A stretch of DNA of 64,000 bases, from the NCBI RefSeq assembly GCF_023100945.1, contig NZ_CP064689.1:9158001-9222000 (forward strand), written 5' to 3'. Source of the DNA: Bradyrhizobium sp. 200. GTDB lineage: Bacteria > Pseudomonadota > Alphaproteobacteria > Rhizobiales > Xanthobacteraceae. Position numbers and translations under genes: made by a program. How positions within the stretch are numbered: position 1 is the stretch's first letter; every line of letters begins with the position of its first letter. Below are positions 42,120-51,253 of the stretch, in pieces. Under the pieces are notes generated by a model, which saw only the letters and a program-made list of their open reading frames with translations, did not search any database and was not told the origin of the DNA.

Positions 42120-42463
42120 CGATCATCTCCTATTGGGCTTGGGTTGAAGCGCAGCGCTGCGCTGCAACCCTGCCCGTCGGCGAGACCGGGGTAGCAAGAG
42201 CAAGGGCGGCCGGAGTGGAGGGGGATCACCCGCCCAGGGGGCGCGCGGTACGCGCGCGTCTGCACGCGCCTGGCGCTCATGGCGTCATGAAAATTCTGCG
42301 ACGGCGCGGAAGACCGGGGAGACCACTCCGGCCGGCGCCGGCTTCGGCGCATTACCCTTGCGCGCGCGAGGGCGGAGCCCTTAGCGATCCAATATGCGAA
42401 CATGGGAGGCCGAAGGCCTTCGCTCCCTCTTTCTTTCTGCGCAGTTGTGGTCATGAGCGCGGG
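42120..42463 (-). promoter_or_regulatory. Conserved leader upstream of DUF932 gene (copy 1)
   Basis: A 340-base non-coding region, GC-rich and full of short inverted repeats. Two blocks recur upstream of parB: TGCCCGTCGGCGAGACCGGG and following (42161-42232 versus 50768-50840), and GAGGGCGGAGCCCTTAG with its upstream part (42317-42392 versus 50900-50976). Order and spacing are kept, so this is a shared regulatory module, perhaps a promoter active on single-stranded DNA after transfer. Confidence 0.55.
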
Positions 42464-42490
42464 AAAAACCCCGCCTCCGAAGAGGCGGGG
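42464..42490 (-). terminator. Rho-independent terminator of the DUF736 gene
   Basis: On the minus strand CCCCGCCTC-TTCG-GAGGCGGGG is followed by TTTTT. A 9-bp GC stem with a stable TTCG loop and T-run, about 20 bp after the DUF736 stop codon. Confidence 0.85.
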
Positions 42491-42508
42491 CGTGTCGATC
42501 CGGTGGGA

Positions 42509-42673
42509 TCAGTCGCCGTTGCGGCGGGACCAGATCAGCGTGAAGCTGTCGTCGCCCTCACCCTTCACCAGCGAGGCGTAGATCGGGGCCGGGAAGCTCG
42601 GATCGTCGAGCTTAACCGAGAGATATTCACGATCGGTCTCCCGCGCGGTCTTCTTCCAGGCTGCGCCGAACTC
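42509..42673 (-). pseudogene. 3' half of DUF736 gene interrupted by RIT element
   Basis: These 54 codons (from [20 protein letters not shown] to [11 protein letters not shown]) complete the N-terminal half at 47745-47891. The halves meet at ATEF with the frame kept, and TCGGTG is present on both sides (42672-42677, 47743-47748). The intact protein would be 103 residues. Confidence 0.85.
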
Positions 42674-42677
42674 GGTG

Positions 42678-42697
42678 TTATGTGGTGCACCACATAA
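42678..42697. repeat. Perfect 20-bp palindrome at RIT outer edge
   Basis: TTATGTGGTG followed by its exact complement CACCACATAA. It directly abuts the TCGGTG flank. The arm sequence that starts two bases further has the related ATTATGCGAAGCG, so the palindrome may be a recombinase core or cointegrate scar. Confidence 0.8.
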
Positions 42698-42699
42698 GG

Positions 42700-43469
42700 C
42701 CGATTATGCGAAGCGGAGCATTATGCGGAGCGATGTCGTCTGAGCGCAGGTTTTCCGCGGGTTTCTGGCTCGCCGCGCTCCACATAATCCCGAGGGAAGA
42801 GCTGCGACGGCTCGGCGGGCGAGCCGTCGCAGGGCGGTCGGTCAGCGCGACCAGACGAGGGTGTAGTCGGTCTCGCCCTTGAAGAGGTTGGCGTAGATCG
42901 GCGCCGGGAAGGACGGATCGTCGAGCTTGACCGAGTGATACTCCGTGTTCTCCTTCGAGGTGCGGCGCCACGCGGCCCCTATCTCGACGTTGCCCACCAG
43001 CACCCGCAGGTCCGGGGCCTTGTCGTTGGTCGACTCGTCGGCTGGGACGAGGCGGGCTTTGATGTTGAAGGCGAGAGTTTTGATGGTACCGGCGAACACG
43101 CCGTCTTCGCTGCGGGTGAAGGTACCGATCTGGGCCATGATAATCTCCGTTTGCTGTTTCAAGCCCGCGACCATCGCGGCCTTGATGGCGATCCGAAGCC
43201 CCGGGACGGCCGACCCGCAGCCGTAAGGCCCACAGCGCAGCGCAGGACGGCTGAAGGCAACTTGTTTGTCGCGCGAGGAAGCTGCGCAGCAGCGGGGAAA
43301 GAAGTTGCTGCAAGCCGTTGCGGGGATCAGGCCGGGAAGCGCAGCGACCGCATCCTGGGGCGTGATCCGACATCAAAAGGTCCGCGTGTTCGCAGGGCTG
43401 TACAGCATGAAGGAGATGCCGGCTCCAGAGCACCGCCGCGGCGATGACAGTGATGTCACCGGCACCAAC
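42700..43469 (+). repeat. Left 770-bp inverted arm of RIT element
   Basis: Reverse complement of 46977-47746; every part I compared was identical, and both arms have exactly 770 bases. It contains a DUF736 gene. The match ends sharply at GGCACCAAC. Confidence 0.9.
42842..43138 (-). CDS. DUF736 protein (left arm copy)
   Basis: A 98-residue DUF736 protein: MAQIGTFTRSEDGVFAGTIK, LAFNIKARLVPADES, GAAWRRTSKENTEYHSVKLD and YANLFKGETDYTLVWSR. DUF736 proteins are small and of unknown function, common in alphaproteobacterial conjugative elements. Identical copy in the right arm at 47308-47604. It differs clearly from the DUF736 gene the element interrupts. Confidence 0.9.
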   Translation of the reverse strand: MAQIGTFTRSEDGVFAGTIKTLAFNIKARLVPADESTNDKAPDLRVLVGNVEIGAAWRRTSKENTEYHSVKLDDPSFPAPIYANLFKGETDYTLVWSR

Positions 43470-43709
43470 CGCTCTGTGATGCATAAGCGCACCCATCCGG
43501 CACCCGAGCGAACGAGAAGGTCCGGCATCCGTGCCCGGGGCAATCGCGAAGCGCGCTCGGAAGCGACCGAGGGAACACTGAGCGAGATGCGCGCTGGGTC
43601 CAAAATGGCACCGATCATCTGTGGACAGGCGGATTTGTCTCGGCACCCCGCGATCCGCAGGACGTGAGACGCCTCATGCTGTGGCCTCCAGCAAACAAAG
43701 GAGGCAATC

Positions 43710-44921
43710 ATGCCGAAGCAGAAGCGCACGCATTGGAACAGCGTAGAGAGTCGGCTGCACTTTGCGAAACCGTATGTCGATGGCTTCGAGCACTGGCTTC
43801 AAGACCATGGATACACGCCGAGCACCATTGAAGAGCAGGTGAGGCTACTCGCAGGCTGGACCGACTGGATGCATGCGGCAGGTTTTGCGCTCGACAATAT
43901 TTTGGACGGGCTCACCGCATCCGCGGCGGTCTTCAAAGGGAAGAAGAGCATCCGCGCATACGCCGGCGCAGGTCGGCTGTTCATCCGCTATCTTCGAGAT
44001 CGAGAAACCCTTCCCCGATCGGCACCACCGCCATCGCCGACAGATATCTGGCCGCTCCTTGCGGCATTCCGGCGGTGGATGCGTGACCAACGGGGTGTCG
44101 CCAACTCGACGCTCGACACCTATCAGTCGACCCTGGTCGATCTTCTCAAAGCGCTCGGCGACAACCCGACAGTTTTTACCGCCCATGCAATCCGGGCCTT
44201 TGTCCTTGAACGGGCCAAGCCGCACAGCCGCGGGCGCGCCAAATCGATTGCCGTTGCGACGCGCGCGTTCCTCCGATTCCTGGTGGCAACTAAAAAATGC
44301 TCGGTGGGACGGGATTATGCTGTTCCCGGCTTTGCCAACTGGCAATTGGCGTCGGTTCCGAAATTCCTTGCCGACGACGATATCGACCGCACCATCGCAG
44401 CTTGTGAGGACGAAGGCCGGTTGCGCGACAAGGCGATCATTCTGCTTCTTGCCCGTCTCGGGCTGCGGGCCAGCGAGGTGGCCAACCTGAAATTGGCCGA
44501 TGTCGACTGGCGAAACGGGCGTATTGCCGTTGCAGGCAAATCCCGCCACGAGGAGTGGCTTCCGCTGACCCAAGAGGTCGGCGACGCGATGATCGCCTAC
44601 ATCGAGCGGGCTAGGCCACGGTTGCCGACACCTCGCGTGTTCATCACCGAAGCTGCGCCAGTTCGACCGCTGAGCCGCATCGCCGTCAAATGCATCGTGC
44701 GTCGCACGCTGCTCAGAGCCGGGATCGAAAGCATTCATCGCGGCGCCCATGTGCTGCGTCATTCCGCGGCCACGGCGATGCTGCGGCACGGCGTCAGTTT
44801 GACCGGTGTCGGCGCGGTTCTACGTCACAGATCACCGGCGGTGACGATGCACTACGCCAAGGTGGACTTCGCCCTCTTGTCGGAGATCGCCCAGCCCTGG
44901 GTCGGGAGGCTGCCATGCTGA
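43710..44921 (+). CDS. RIT tyrosine recombinase A
   Basis: A 403-residue site-specific recombinase, first of the trio. N-terminal SAM-like core-binding domain (about 90-190), catalytic domain with R in LGLRASEVANLKLADVDW, HVLRHSAATAML for HxxR, H in LRHRSPAVTMHYAKVD including the Tyr nucleophile. It overlaps gene B by seven bases (ATGCTGA). Confidence 0.9.
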   Translation: MPKQKRTHWNSVESRLHFAKPYVDGFEHWLQDHGYTPSTIEEQVRLLAGWTDWMHAAGFALDNILDGLTASAAVFKGKKSIRAYAGAGRLFIRYLRDRETLPRSAPPPSPTDIWPLLAAFRRWMRDQRGVANSTLDTYQSTLVDLLKALGDNPTVFTAHAIRAFVLERAKPHSRGRAKSIAVATRAFLRFLVATKKCSVGRDYAVPGFANWQLASVPKFLADDDIDRTIAACEDEGRLRDKAIILLLARLGLRASEVANLKLADVDWRNGRIAVAGKSRHEEWLPLTQEVGDAMIAYIERARPRLPTPRVFITEAAPVRPLSRIAVKCIVRRTLLRAGIESIHRGAHVLRHSAATAMLRHGVSLTGVGAVLRHRSPAVTMHYAKVDFALLSEIAQPWVGRLPC

Positions 44922-45829
44922 GCGACGATGCGGAACGTTACATCGAGCTTCGCCGGACACTCGGCTTCAAGCTCCGAAAGCCGTCGCGACATCTTCAATC
45001 CTTTGCCCGTTTTGCATCGGAAAAGGGAGAGATCTATGTCAGCGCGGCCACGGCGCTGGAATGGGCGACGATGGCACCAACACGGGGCGCCCGGCATCGC
45101 CGCCTCGGTGATGTAGGACGCCTCGCGCTTTTTTTGCGGGCCGAGAATGCCAAACATGAGGTGCCGGTTAATCTCTTTGCCGAACGCGCATCGCGGCCTG
45201 TTCCGTATATCTACACCCGGGATGAGTTGACCCGCATCCTTGATGCTGCCGGTCAGCTCCGACGGCAGAAGCCCAATCCCTTGCGCCGGCAGCTCTATGT
45301 TATGCTGTTCGGACTTATCGCCGCCACGGGGCTGCGCGTATCTGAGGCGCTCGAACTCCGGTTTGGCGACATTCTGGCCGGCGGCGTTCTACATATCCGC
45401 GACACCAAGTTCGGCAAGAGCCGGCTCGTGCCGTTGCACACCACCGTGGTGGAGGCTCTCGACCGCTACCTCGACAGGCGCCGCCTTGTCGCAGGATCGG
45501 ACGATCACCTGTTCCCATCCGTGAAAGGTAAGGTGCTCGCCTCCAGCACGGTGAACTATACATTCCGCTGCATCCTGCGGATTGCGAATATTGCTCCGGA
45601 GCGGTCCCGACGGCCACGCATTCATGACCTTCGCCATAGCTTCGCGACGCATGTTCTGGAGCAATGCAACACGAAGCGCGACGCGGTCGCCCGGCACTTC
45701 GTTGCCCTGGCGACCTATCTGGGTCATGTCGATATCAAGCACACCTACTGGTATCTACAGGCGACACCGGAGCTGATGACCGACATCGCCGCCGCGGCCG
45801 AAACCTTGATCATAGGGGAGTCCCTATGA
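44915..45829 (+). CDS. RIT tyrosine recombinase B
   Basis: A 304-residue recombinase from MLSDDAERYIELRRTLGFKL. Catalytic residues: R in GLRVSEALELRFGDI, HDLRHSFATHVL, H in YLGHVDIKHTYWYLQ with the Tyr. It overlaps gene C by four bases (ATGA). The middle gene of RIT trios has this size and start. Confidence 0.92.
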   Translation: MLSDDAERYIELRRTLGFKLRKPSRHLQSFARFASEKGEIYVSAATALEWATMAPTRGARHRRLGDVGRLALFLRAENAKHEVPVNLFAERASRPVPYIYTRDELTRILDAAGQLRRQKPNPLRRQLYVMLFGLIAATGLRVSEALELRFGDILAGGVLHIRDTKFGKSRLVPLHTTVVEALDRYLDRRRLVAGSDDHLFPSVKGKVLASSTVNYTFRCILRIANIAPERSRRPRIHDLRHSFATHVLEQCNTKRDAVARHFVALATYLGHVDIKHTYWYLQATPELMTDIAAAAETLIIGESL

Positions 45830-46833
45830 CCCTCCTTGCCCCCTTGATCACCGGCTTCATGCGCGACTACATGCCCCGTCAGCGGGGCTATAGCCCGCAT
45901 AGCTGCGAGGCTTATGCCTACAGCTTCCGGCTCCTGTTCGCCTTCGCGGCGAAGCGTATCCGGACCATGCCATCGCAGCTTCGCATCGAACAACTCGATG
46001 CGGCATTGATCCTGGACTTCCTTGTCCACATCGCGCGCGAGCGCGGCAATGGAGCCACCACCCGCAATCTGCGTCTTGCCGCGATCAAGACATTCATGCG
46101 CTACATCGAATACAAGGTGCCTTCGGCCTTGGAGCAGATCGGCCAAATCCATGCCATCCCTGTCAAGCGCCACGATCAGAAGCTTATCCGTCATCTGACA
46201 ATGGAGGAGGTGCGCACGATCTTGAATGCGCCGGACCTCACGAAACGTTTGGGCGTACGCGATCGGGCGATGATGCATCTGTGCTTCGCAGCCGGGCTGC
46301 GCGTCTCCGAACTGGTGGGAGCCATGATGGCGAATCTATCCCTGCAGCGGCCACCGAGCCTTCTGGTCCTCGGAAAGGGTCGCAAGGAGCGATGTCTTCC
46401 GCTCTGGAAGGAAACCGCGGCCGATCTGCGGGCGTGGCTGACCCTTCGGGGATCCGTTCGTGTGCCCGAACTCTTCGTCAATGCCGAAGGGGCGCCGATG
46501 ACGCGAGCCGGCTTCGCGTATGTGTTGGAGAAGCACGCTCGGGCGGCGGCCGAGACCTGTCCGTCCTTGCGCGGCCGTTCCATCTCGCCGCATCAGCTCC
46601 GGCACAGTTGCGCGGTGATCATGTTGCAGGCTACGCACGACATCCGAAAGGTCGCCTTGTGGCTTGGTCATGCCGATATCCGTACCACGGAGGTCTACCT
46701 GCGCATGGATCCCTCGGAAAAGCTGGAGGCGGTTGAAGCGGTCGTTCCGCCGGAACTGCGGCGCGGACGGTTCAAAGCTCCGGATGCGTTGATTGCCTCT
46801 TTGTTGGCGGATATATCGCCACCGCCGGCGTGA
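45826..46833 (+). CDS. RIT tyrosine recombinase C
   Basis: A 335-residue recombinase. Catalytic residues: R in AGLRVSELVGAMMANLSLQ, K in LGKGRKERCLPLW, SPHQLRHSCAVIML, H in LGHADIRTTEVYLRMD with the Tyr. It ends 143 bp before the right arm. All three trio proteins keep the full R-K-H-R-H-Y set as far as can be read, so the element may be active. Confidence 0.92.
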   Translation: MTLLAPLITGFMRDYMPRQRGYSPHSCEAYAYSFRLLFAFAAKRIRTMPSQLRIEQLDAALILDFLVHIARERGNGATTRNLRLAAIKTFMRYIEYKVPSALEQIGQIHAIPVKRHDQKLIRHLTMEEVRTILNAPDLTKRLGVRDRAMMHLCFAAGLRVSELVGAMMANLSLQRPPSLLVLGKGRKERCLPLWKETAADLRAWLTLRGSVRVPELFVNAEGAPMTRAGFAYVLEKHARAAAETCPSLRGRSISPHQLRHSCAVIMLQATHDIRKVALWLGHADIRTTEVYLRMDPSEKLEAVEAVVPPELRRGRFKAPDALIASLLADISPPPA

Positions 46834-46976
46834 AAAGCCGATCTGCACCGAGTGGTCGCGATCCGTCGAGGTCCTCCCGGTGCAGCCCCTCGTTCGCATA
46901 AGTTGTCCAGGCAGTCCATATCCTCATGGTTCGGTCGTGAATCGGTGGGTGGGCGCCTTGTGACGCGTGCGCGTAC

Positions 46977-47746
46977 GTTGGTGCCGGTGACATCACTGTC
47001 ATCGCCGCGGCGGTGCTCTGGAGCCGGCATCTCCTTCATGCTGTACAGCCCTGCGAACACGCGGACCTTTTGATGTCGGATCACGCCCCAGGATGCGGTC
47101 GCTGCGCTTCCCGGCCTGATCCCCGCAACGGCTTGCAGCAACTTCTTTCCCCGCTGCTGCGCAGCTTCCTCGCGCGACAAACAAGTTGCCTTCAGCCGTC
47201 CTGCGCTGCGCTGTGGGCCTTACGGCTGCGGGTCGGCCGTCCCGGGGCTTCGGATCGCCATCAAGGCCGCGATGGTCGCGGGCTTGAAACAGCAAACGGA
47301 GATTATCATGGCCCAGATCGGTACCTTCACCCGCAGCGAAGACGGCGTGTTCGCCGGTACCATCAAAACTCTCGCCTTCAACATCAAAGCCCGCCTCGTC
47401 CCAGCCGACGAGTCGACCAACGACAAGGCCCCGGACCTGCGGGTGCTGGTGGGCAACGTCGAGATAGGGGCCGCGTGGCGCCGCACCTCGAAGGAGAACA
47501 CGGAGTATCACTCGGTCAAGCTCGACGATCCGTCCTTCCCGGCGCCGATCTACGCCAACCTCTTCAAGGGCGAGACCGACTACACCCTCGTCTGGTCGCG
47601 CTGACCGACCGCCCTGCGACGGCTCGCCCGCCGAGCCGTCGCAGCTCTTCCCTCGGGATTATGTGGAGCGCGGCGAGCCAGAAACCCGCGGAAAACCTGC
47701 GCTCAGACGACATCGCTCCGCATAATGCTCCGCTTCGCATAATCGG
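46977..47746 (-). repeat. Right 770-bp inverted arm of RIT element
   Basis: Reverse complement of 42700-43469. Its outer edge reads into CCGATTATGCGAAGCGG (minus strand), lacking the 20-bp palindrome of the left side. Confidence 0.9.
47308..47604 (+). CDS. DUF736 protein (right arm copy)
   Basis: The 98-residue protein is identical to the left arm copy at 42842-43138 and lies in the opposite orientation. Start ATG 47308 follows ACGGAGATTATC. No function is known. Confidence 0.9.
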   Translation: MAQIGTFTRSEDGVFAGTIKTLAFNIKARLVPADESTNDKAPDLRVLVGNVEIGAAWRRTSKENTEYHSVKLDDPSFPAPIYANLFKGETDYTLVWSR

Positions 47747-47891
47747 TGGCGCCGGCGAAGATGCGATAGTCGGGCGCCTTGTCGTTCTCCTTCTCGGTCG
47801 CGACGAACTTGGCCTTGACGTTGAGCGTGAGTGTCTTGACCGATCCGGTGTAGCCGTTGTCCGCTGCGGTAAATGTTCCGATGGTAGCCAT
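47745..47891 (-). pseudogene. 5' half of DUF736 gene interrupted by RIT element
   Basis: Codons 1-49 (MATIGTFTAADNGYTGSVKT to IFAGAT). The rest of the gene is at 42509-42673. Start and stop parts are both normal, showing the host DUF736 gene was whole before the RIT insertion. Confidence 0.85.
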
Positions 47892-48685
47892 GGTGGTCTC
47901 CGTCTGTTGTCGGGCCGCGACCATCGCAGCCTCGATGGCGGTCCTTGGCCCGGGGAGCGATCGGCCCGCAGCCGTCAGGCCTGCAGCGCAGCGGAGGACG
48001 GCGGCAGACGGCTTTTTTGCCTCGCGAGGAATGCCGCCACTTCGCGGCAGGGGAAAAAAGCCGGCGTAGCCGTTGCGGGAAGGCGATCGAGGCGAAGCTG
48101 TCCCTCGGGCCTGATCCGTCCATTCGAGGTTGCGTGGGGATGCGCCCATCAAACAGACTGATGGAGACCACCATGACTGCCATCAGCGTCGCCGCACAGG
48201 GACAGGCATTCCCGATCGGACAAAGACGTGCGTCGGCGCATCCACGATGGCGAAGGCGCGACCTAGCGAGCGACGGCGCACGATTTCGCATCGCGGCGCG
48301 GCTGACCGCGCCGCCCTCGACCCAAAATCCGCGGAGTCCAGCTTGCGATCTCGATGCCATAGATGGCCGATAGGTCCACCGCGACTACGCCTCGCTGATG
48401 AAGGGCGAGGGCGACGACAGCTTCACGCTGATCTGGTCCCGCCGCAACGGCGACTGATCCAACCGGATCGACGCGACCTGCCGTCCATCGGCGGGTTTAC
48501 ACGCGCTGACTACAACGCGTTCCGCCCCATCGGCTTCAGACCAAAAAAGCGGCTCGCTTTTCTAAGCGCTTGGTCGAGGGTGTGAGCATCATGAGGTTGG
48601 CCGCGCGCCTAAGGGCGCGCGGCCAAAAATTCGACGGTCGCACGATGGCCAGCCGGGACCGCATGAGCGGTCCCGGCCATACCGT
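47892..48685. other. Gap with DUF736 remnant, no intact gene
   Basis: Between the DUF736 start and the parB stop I find no intact gene. It holds the upstream region of DUF736, a plus-strand open frame from ATG 48172 (MTAISVAAQGQAF...) that I cannot assign, and a plus-strand 3' remnant of another DUF736 gene (48380-48457). A GC-rich stem GGCCGCGCGCC/GGCGCGCGGCC lies at 48599-48624. Confidence 0.5.
48380..48457 (+). pseudogene. 3' remnant of a DUF736 gene
   Basis: Codes for [19 protein letters not shown] then SRRNGD and TGA, the same end as the split DUF736 gene at 42509 but on the other strand. The upstream part of the gene is missing. Together with the other copies this makes four DUF736 sequences in 6 kb. 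Confidence 0.75.
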
Positions 48686-50725
48686 TTACTCGGCGGCGAC
48701 AGAGTACGCGTCAGGGTTCGTTTCCGTGACGGTATCCGCCTGTGGGTGTTCGGCAGGCCCTTGACCGGCTCGCGGCGTCCGCATCAACACGGGCAGCCAG
48801 CCCCTTCCGACCAGCAACTGCTCGGCGGCTTCCGCCATGTCCTGCTTCTTCATATCTGCCATCCGGTCAGCGGCTTCTTCGCTGACAGCTTCCCGCACAG
48901 AATCAAGAATGCGCGTCTTGGTGACACGACCCAGATAGGTCCGCACGGTCGGTTCCCAATGCGCGGTCATGTCGAGCGACACGGCCTCCGCCAGCTTATC
49001 CGCCGTTGCCACCGCCCTGGGCCTACGCTCCGACGGCAGTCTCACCGCATTGACCGTGAGCGAGACGCAATGCGCAAACAGCGCCATGCGGCTGTCATGA
49101 TCAAGCTCCACAACAAAGCCCCACAGGTCGGCCACGTCGCGCGGCATCTGCGCCGCCCAACGCGCATGGTGATCCGCCCACGCCTTGCCCGCTTTGGTAT
49201 CCTCGATACCATCCGCGTGAGAGGCCAGCACCGTACTGATCGGGCGGATATCGAGAACATGGCCGTCCGCGCCGCGATAGAAGATTTGCGCGGCGAGTGC
49301 GTGAGTGACGGCCACGATGGCGACGTCCGGCTGCTCGCTCAAGGCGAGGCGAAGCCCGAGGGTGCGGTGTGCGGTGAGGTCGCGGATCAGGATGTCCGAC
49401 AGCGGCTTGTGACCATCGCTGTCCTCATCCTCCCCGTCCAAACTCCCATCCCCGGCTTCACCGTTCGGACCGGTTCCGCCTTCCTCATGGACGGTGTGAC
49501 CGCCCTCACCTTCGCCGCTCAGATCATGCGTTTCTGGCTCCGTCTTCTCGTCTTCGGCCCGCATGAAGCCGCGCTCGATTCGCACGGTGCCGTCATGGTT
49601 GAGGATCACAAAAGCCCCGCAGCTCGCGATGTCGGCGGGGTCATAGGCCTGACGCTTCGCCTCAAGGCGCTCGATCTCGGCTTCAAGCTCGCCGAAACGC
49701 GCATCGACATCGTCAGGCAGTTCCTCGGCGCTCTCATGTTGCTCCGTCAGGCTGTTGAACTCGGCCTGTGCAGCATCCAAGGTGGCTTGATCTTCCGCCG
49801 ACAGGTCCACTGCTTCCGGATAGGTCCGGCGCAGCCCGTGGCTGTGGGGGTAGTCGAGGAAGACTTGCGCCCATTTCCACCCCTCGGCTTCCAGCAAGGC
49901 ATTCGCTTCGCGTCCGAGCTTCGCCATCACAAGCAGGTCGAGAAGCGCCACGTCCTCGAAATAGCCGCCGCGATCTTCGGTGAAGAGATCACGGAGGATC
50001 GTGCCGCCCGCCTCGGTGTAGGCTTCTGCGCCGACAAAGATCGCGCGGCGATCCGTGGCGGCTACATTGGTTTCGGTGAGCATGCGGCGGATCGTGCTGG
50101 CGTCGCGGTTAAAGGACAGCCGCTCGAAGGCGGCTTCCTGCCGGGCATGATCCTCAGTGATGGCGAAGGCCATCAACTGGTCCAGCGCCAGATCGCCCTC
50201 GCGGTAGACTTGCATCAGCTTGGGCGAGATCGCGCCCAACCGCAGGCGCTGCCGCACGACATGCGGCGTGACGCCGAACCGGGCGGCGATTTCTTCGGCG
50301 CCGAAGCCACGCTCTTCCGCCAGCTTCTTGAACGCCTCGAACTGGTCGGCAGGATGCATGTTCTCGCGCGTGACGTTCTCATCGAGGCTGATTTCGTGGG
50401 GATCGTTCGCGGTGTCGATGATACAGCGGATCGGTTCGGTCTTCTTGATCTCCTTGCGCTTGACGCGCAGAAGCTGCGCCAGCCTGCGGCCTTCGCCGAT
50501 GCTGACGAAATAGAAGCCGGTGGCCGCGCCATCCCCATCCAGTTCTGGCTCGACGACAAGGTTTTGCAGGATGCCTTTGGCGGCGATACTGGCCGCATAG
50601 GCCTCAATCGACGCCTCGCTGTGCGGCATCTTGCGGGCGTTCTTGGGGGACTTCTTGAGTTTGTTGAGCGGAATGAAGCTCTCGGTCCCGCTCGCCGTGA
50701 CGATTTCGACATTCTTGGCAGACAT
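48686..50725 (-). CDS. Large ParB/Spo0J family protein
   Basis: A 679-residue ParB-like protein. ParB N-terminal domain: FIPLNKLKKSPKNARKM, then IGEGRRLAQLL (CTPase-type GEGRR box), and the HTH FGAEEIAARFGVTPHVVRQRLRLG (about 140-165). A long C-terminal part with an acidic linker (GEDEDSDGHKPLSD) is typical of ParB proteins of conjugative elements and plasmids, much larger than chromosomal ParB. No ParA is in the window. It may act as a regulator rather than in partition. Confidence 0.88.
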   Translation of the reverse strand: MSAKNVEIVTASGTESFIPLNKLKKSPKNARKMPHSEASIEAYAASIAAKGILQNLVVEPELDGDGAATGFYFVSIGEGRRLAQLLRVKRKEIKKTEPIRCIIDTANDPHEISLDENVTRENMHPADQFEAFKKLAEERGFGAEEIAARFGVTPHVVRQRLRLGAISPKLMQVYREGDLALDQLMAFAITEDHARQEAAFERLSFNRDASTIRRMLTETNVAATDRRAIFVGAEAYTEAGGTILRDLFTEDRGGYFEDVALLDLLVMAKLGREANALLEAEGWKWAQVFLDYPHSHGLRRTYPEAVDLSAEDQATLDAAQAEFNSLTEQHESAEELPDDVDARFGELEAEIERLEAKRQAYDPADIASCGAFVILNHDGTVRIERGFMRAEDEKTEPETHDLSGEGEGGHTVHEEGGTGPNGEAGDGSLDGEDEDSDGHKPLSDILIRDLTAHRTLGLRLALSEQPDVAIVAVTHALAAQIFYRGADGHVLDIRPISTVLASHADGIEDTKAGKAWADHHARWAAQMPRDVADLWGFVVELDHDSRMALFAHCVSLTVNAVRLPSERRPRAVATADKLAEAVSLDMTAHWEPTVRTYLGRVTKTRILDSVREAVSEEAADRMADMKKQDMAEAAEQLLVGRGWLPVLMRTPRAGQGPAEHPQADTVTETNPDAYSVAAE

Positions 50726-51253
50726 GATCAATCTCCTTTAGGGCGTGGGTGCAGAGCGCACCTCGCGCCTGCACCCCTGCCCGTCGGCGAGACCGGGGTA
50801 GCAAGGGCAAGGGCGGCCGGGGCGGAGGGGGATCACCCGGCCTGCACAAGCGGATTCCGATGGTGGAAGCTGTCCGGTCTTGACGTCCGCGCGGAAGGTC
50901 GGGGAGACCGCCCCGGCCGGTCCCGGATCTCCCGGGACTTCACCCTTGCCCGCGCGAGGGCGGAGCCCTTAGCTCTCAAACAGAAAGAGGGCGTCTGTGC
51001 CGCAGCGAAGCGAAGGCCAGTCGGCAGTCGCGAGACCGGTTAAAAAGGCACCCGAACGAAGGGCAGTGATAGCGACGCCGGAATGAAATGACGGCGGGAC
51101 CGAGGGCGAGTGCCTCCGGCGAGCGACACATTATCGCGCAAGGGATCGAAGCCGAAGGCCGAGACGCCTCGCGGCTCGGTTCACGAGAGATCCTATGCAG
51201 CAGGCAAGAGTGCTCTAATAGGCGCTTCTGATTCGCTGACACAGGAGGTGAAC
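50726..51253. promoter_or_regulatory. Leader upstream of parB (copy 2 of shared module) and IS110 leader
   Basis: 50768-50840 and 50900-50976 repeat the two conserved blocks found upstream of the DUF932 gene, in the same order and orientation relative to the gene. The rest, up to the IS110 transposase, holds no gene I can support. Confidence 0.55.

Larger units (their letters stand above)
42678..47742. mobile_element. Recombinase-in-trio (RIT) element with long inverted arms
   Basis: Three adjacent tyrosine recombinase genes with overlapping ends sit between 770-bp inverted arms (42700-43469 and 46977-47746). The whole 5065 bp splits a DUF736 gene and is flanked by TCGGTG. At the left outer edge is a perfect 20-bp palindrome (42678-42697) not present on the right. 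Repeated ATTATGCG(A/G)AGCG motifs near both ends may be recombinase sites. Confidence 0.85.

Noticed and set aside
47013..48161. 382-codon plus-strand frame across the RIT right arm
   Set aside because: It is a shifted reading of the arm with its DUF736 gene and of the split DUF736 half.
48746..51043. 765-codon plus-strand open frame
   Set aside because: Antisense of the parB gene and its leader; the ParB domains are on the minus strand.
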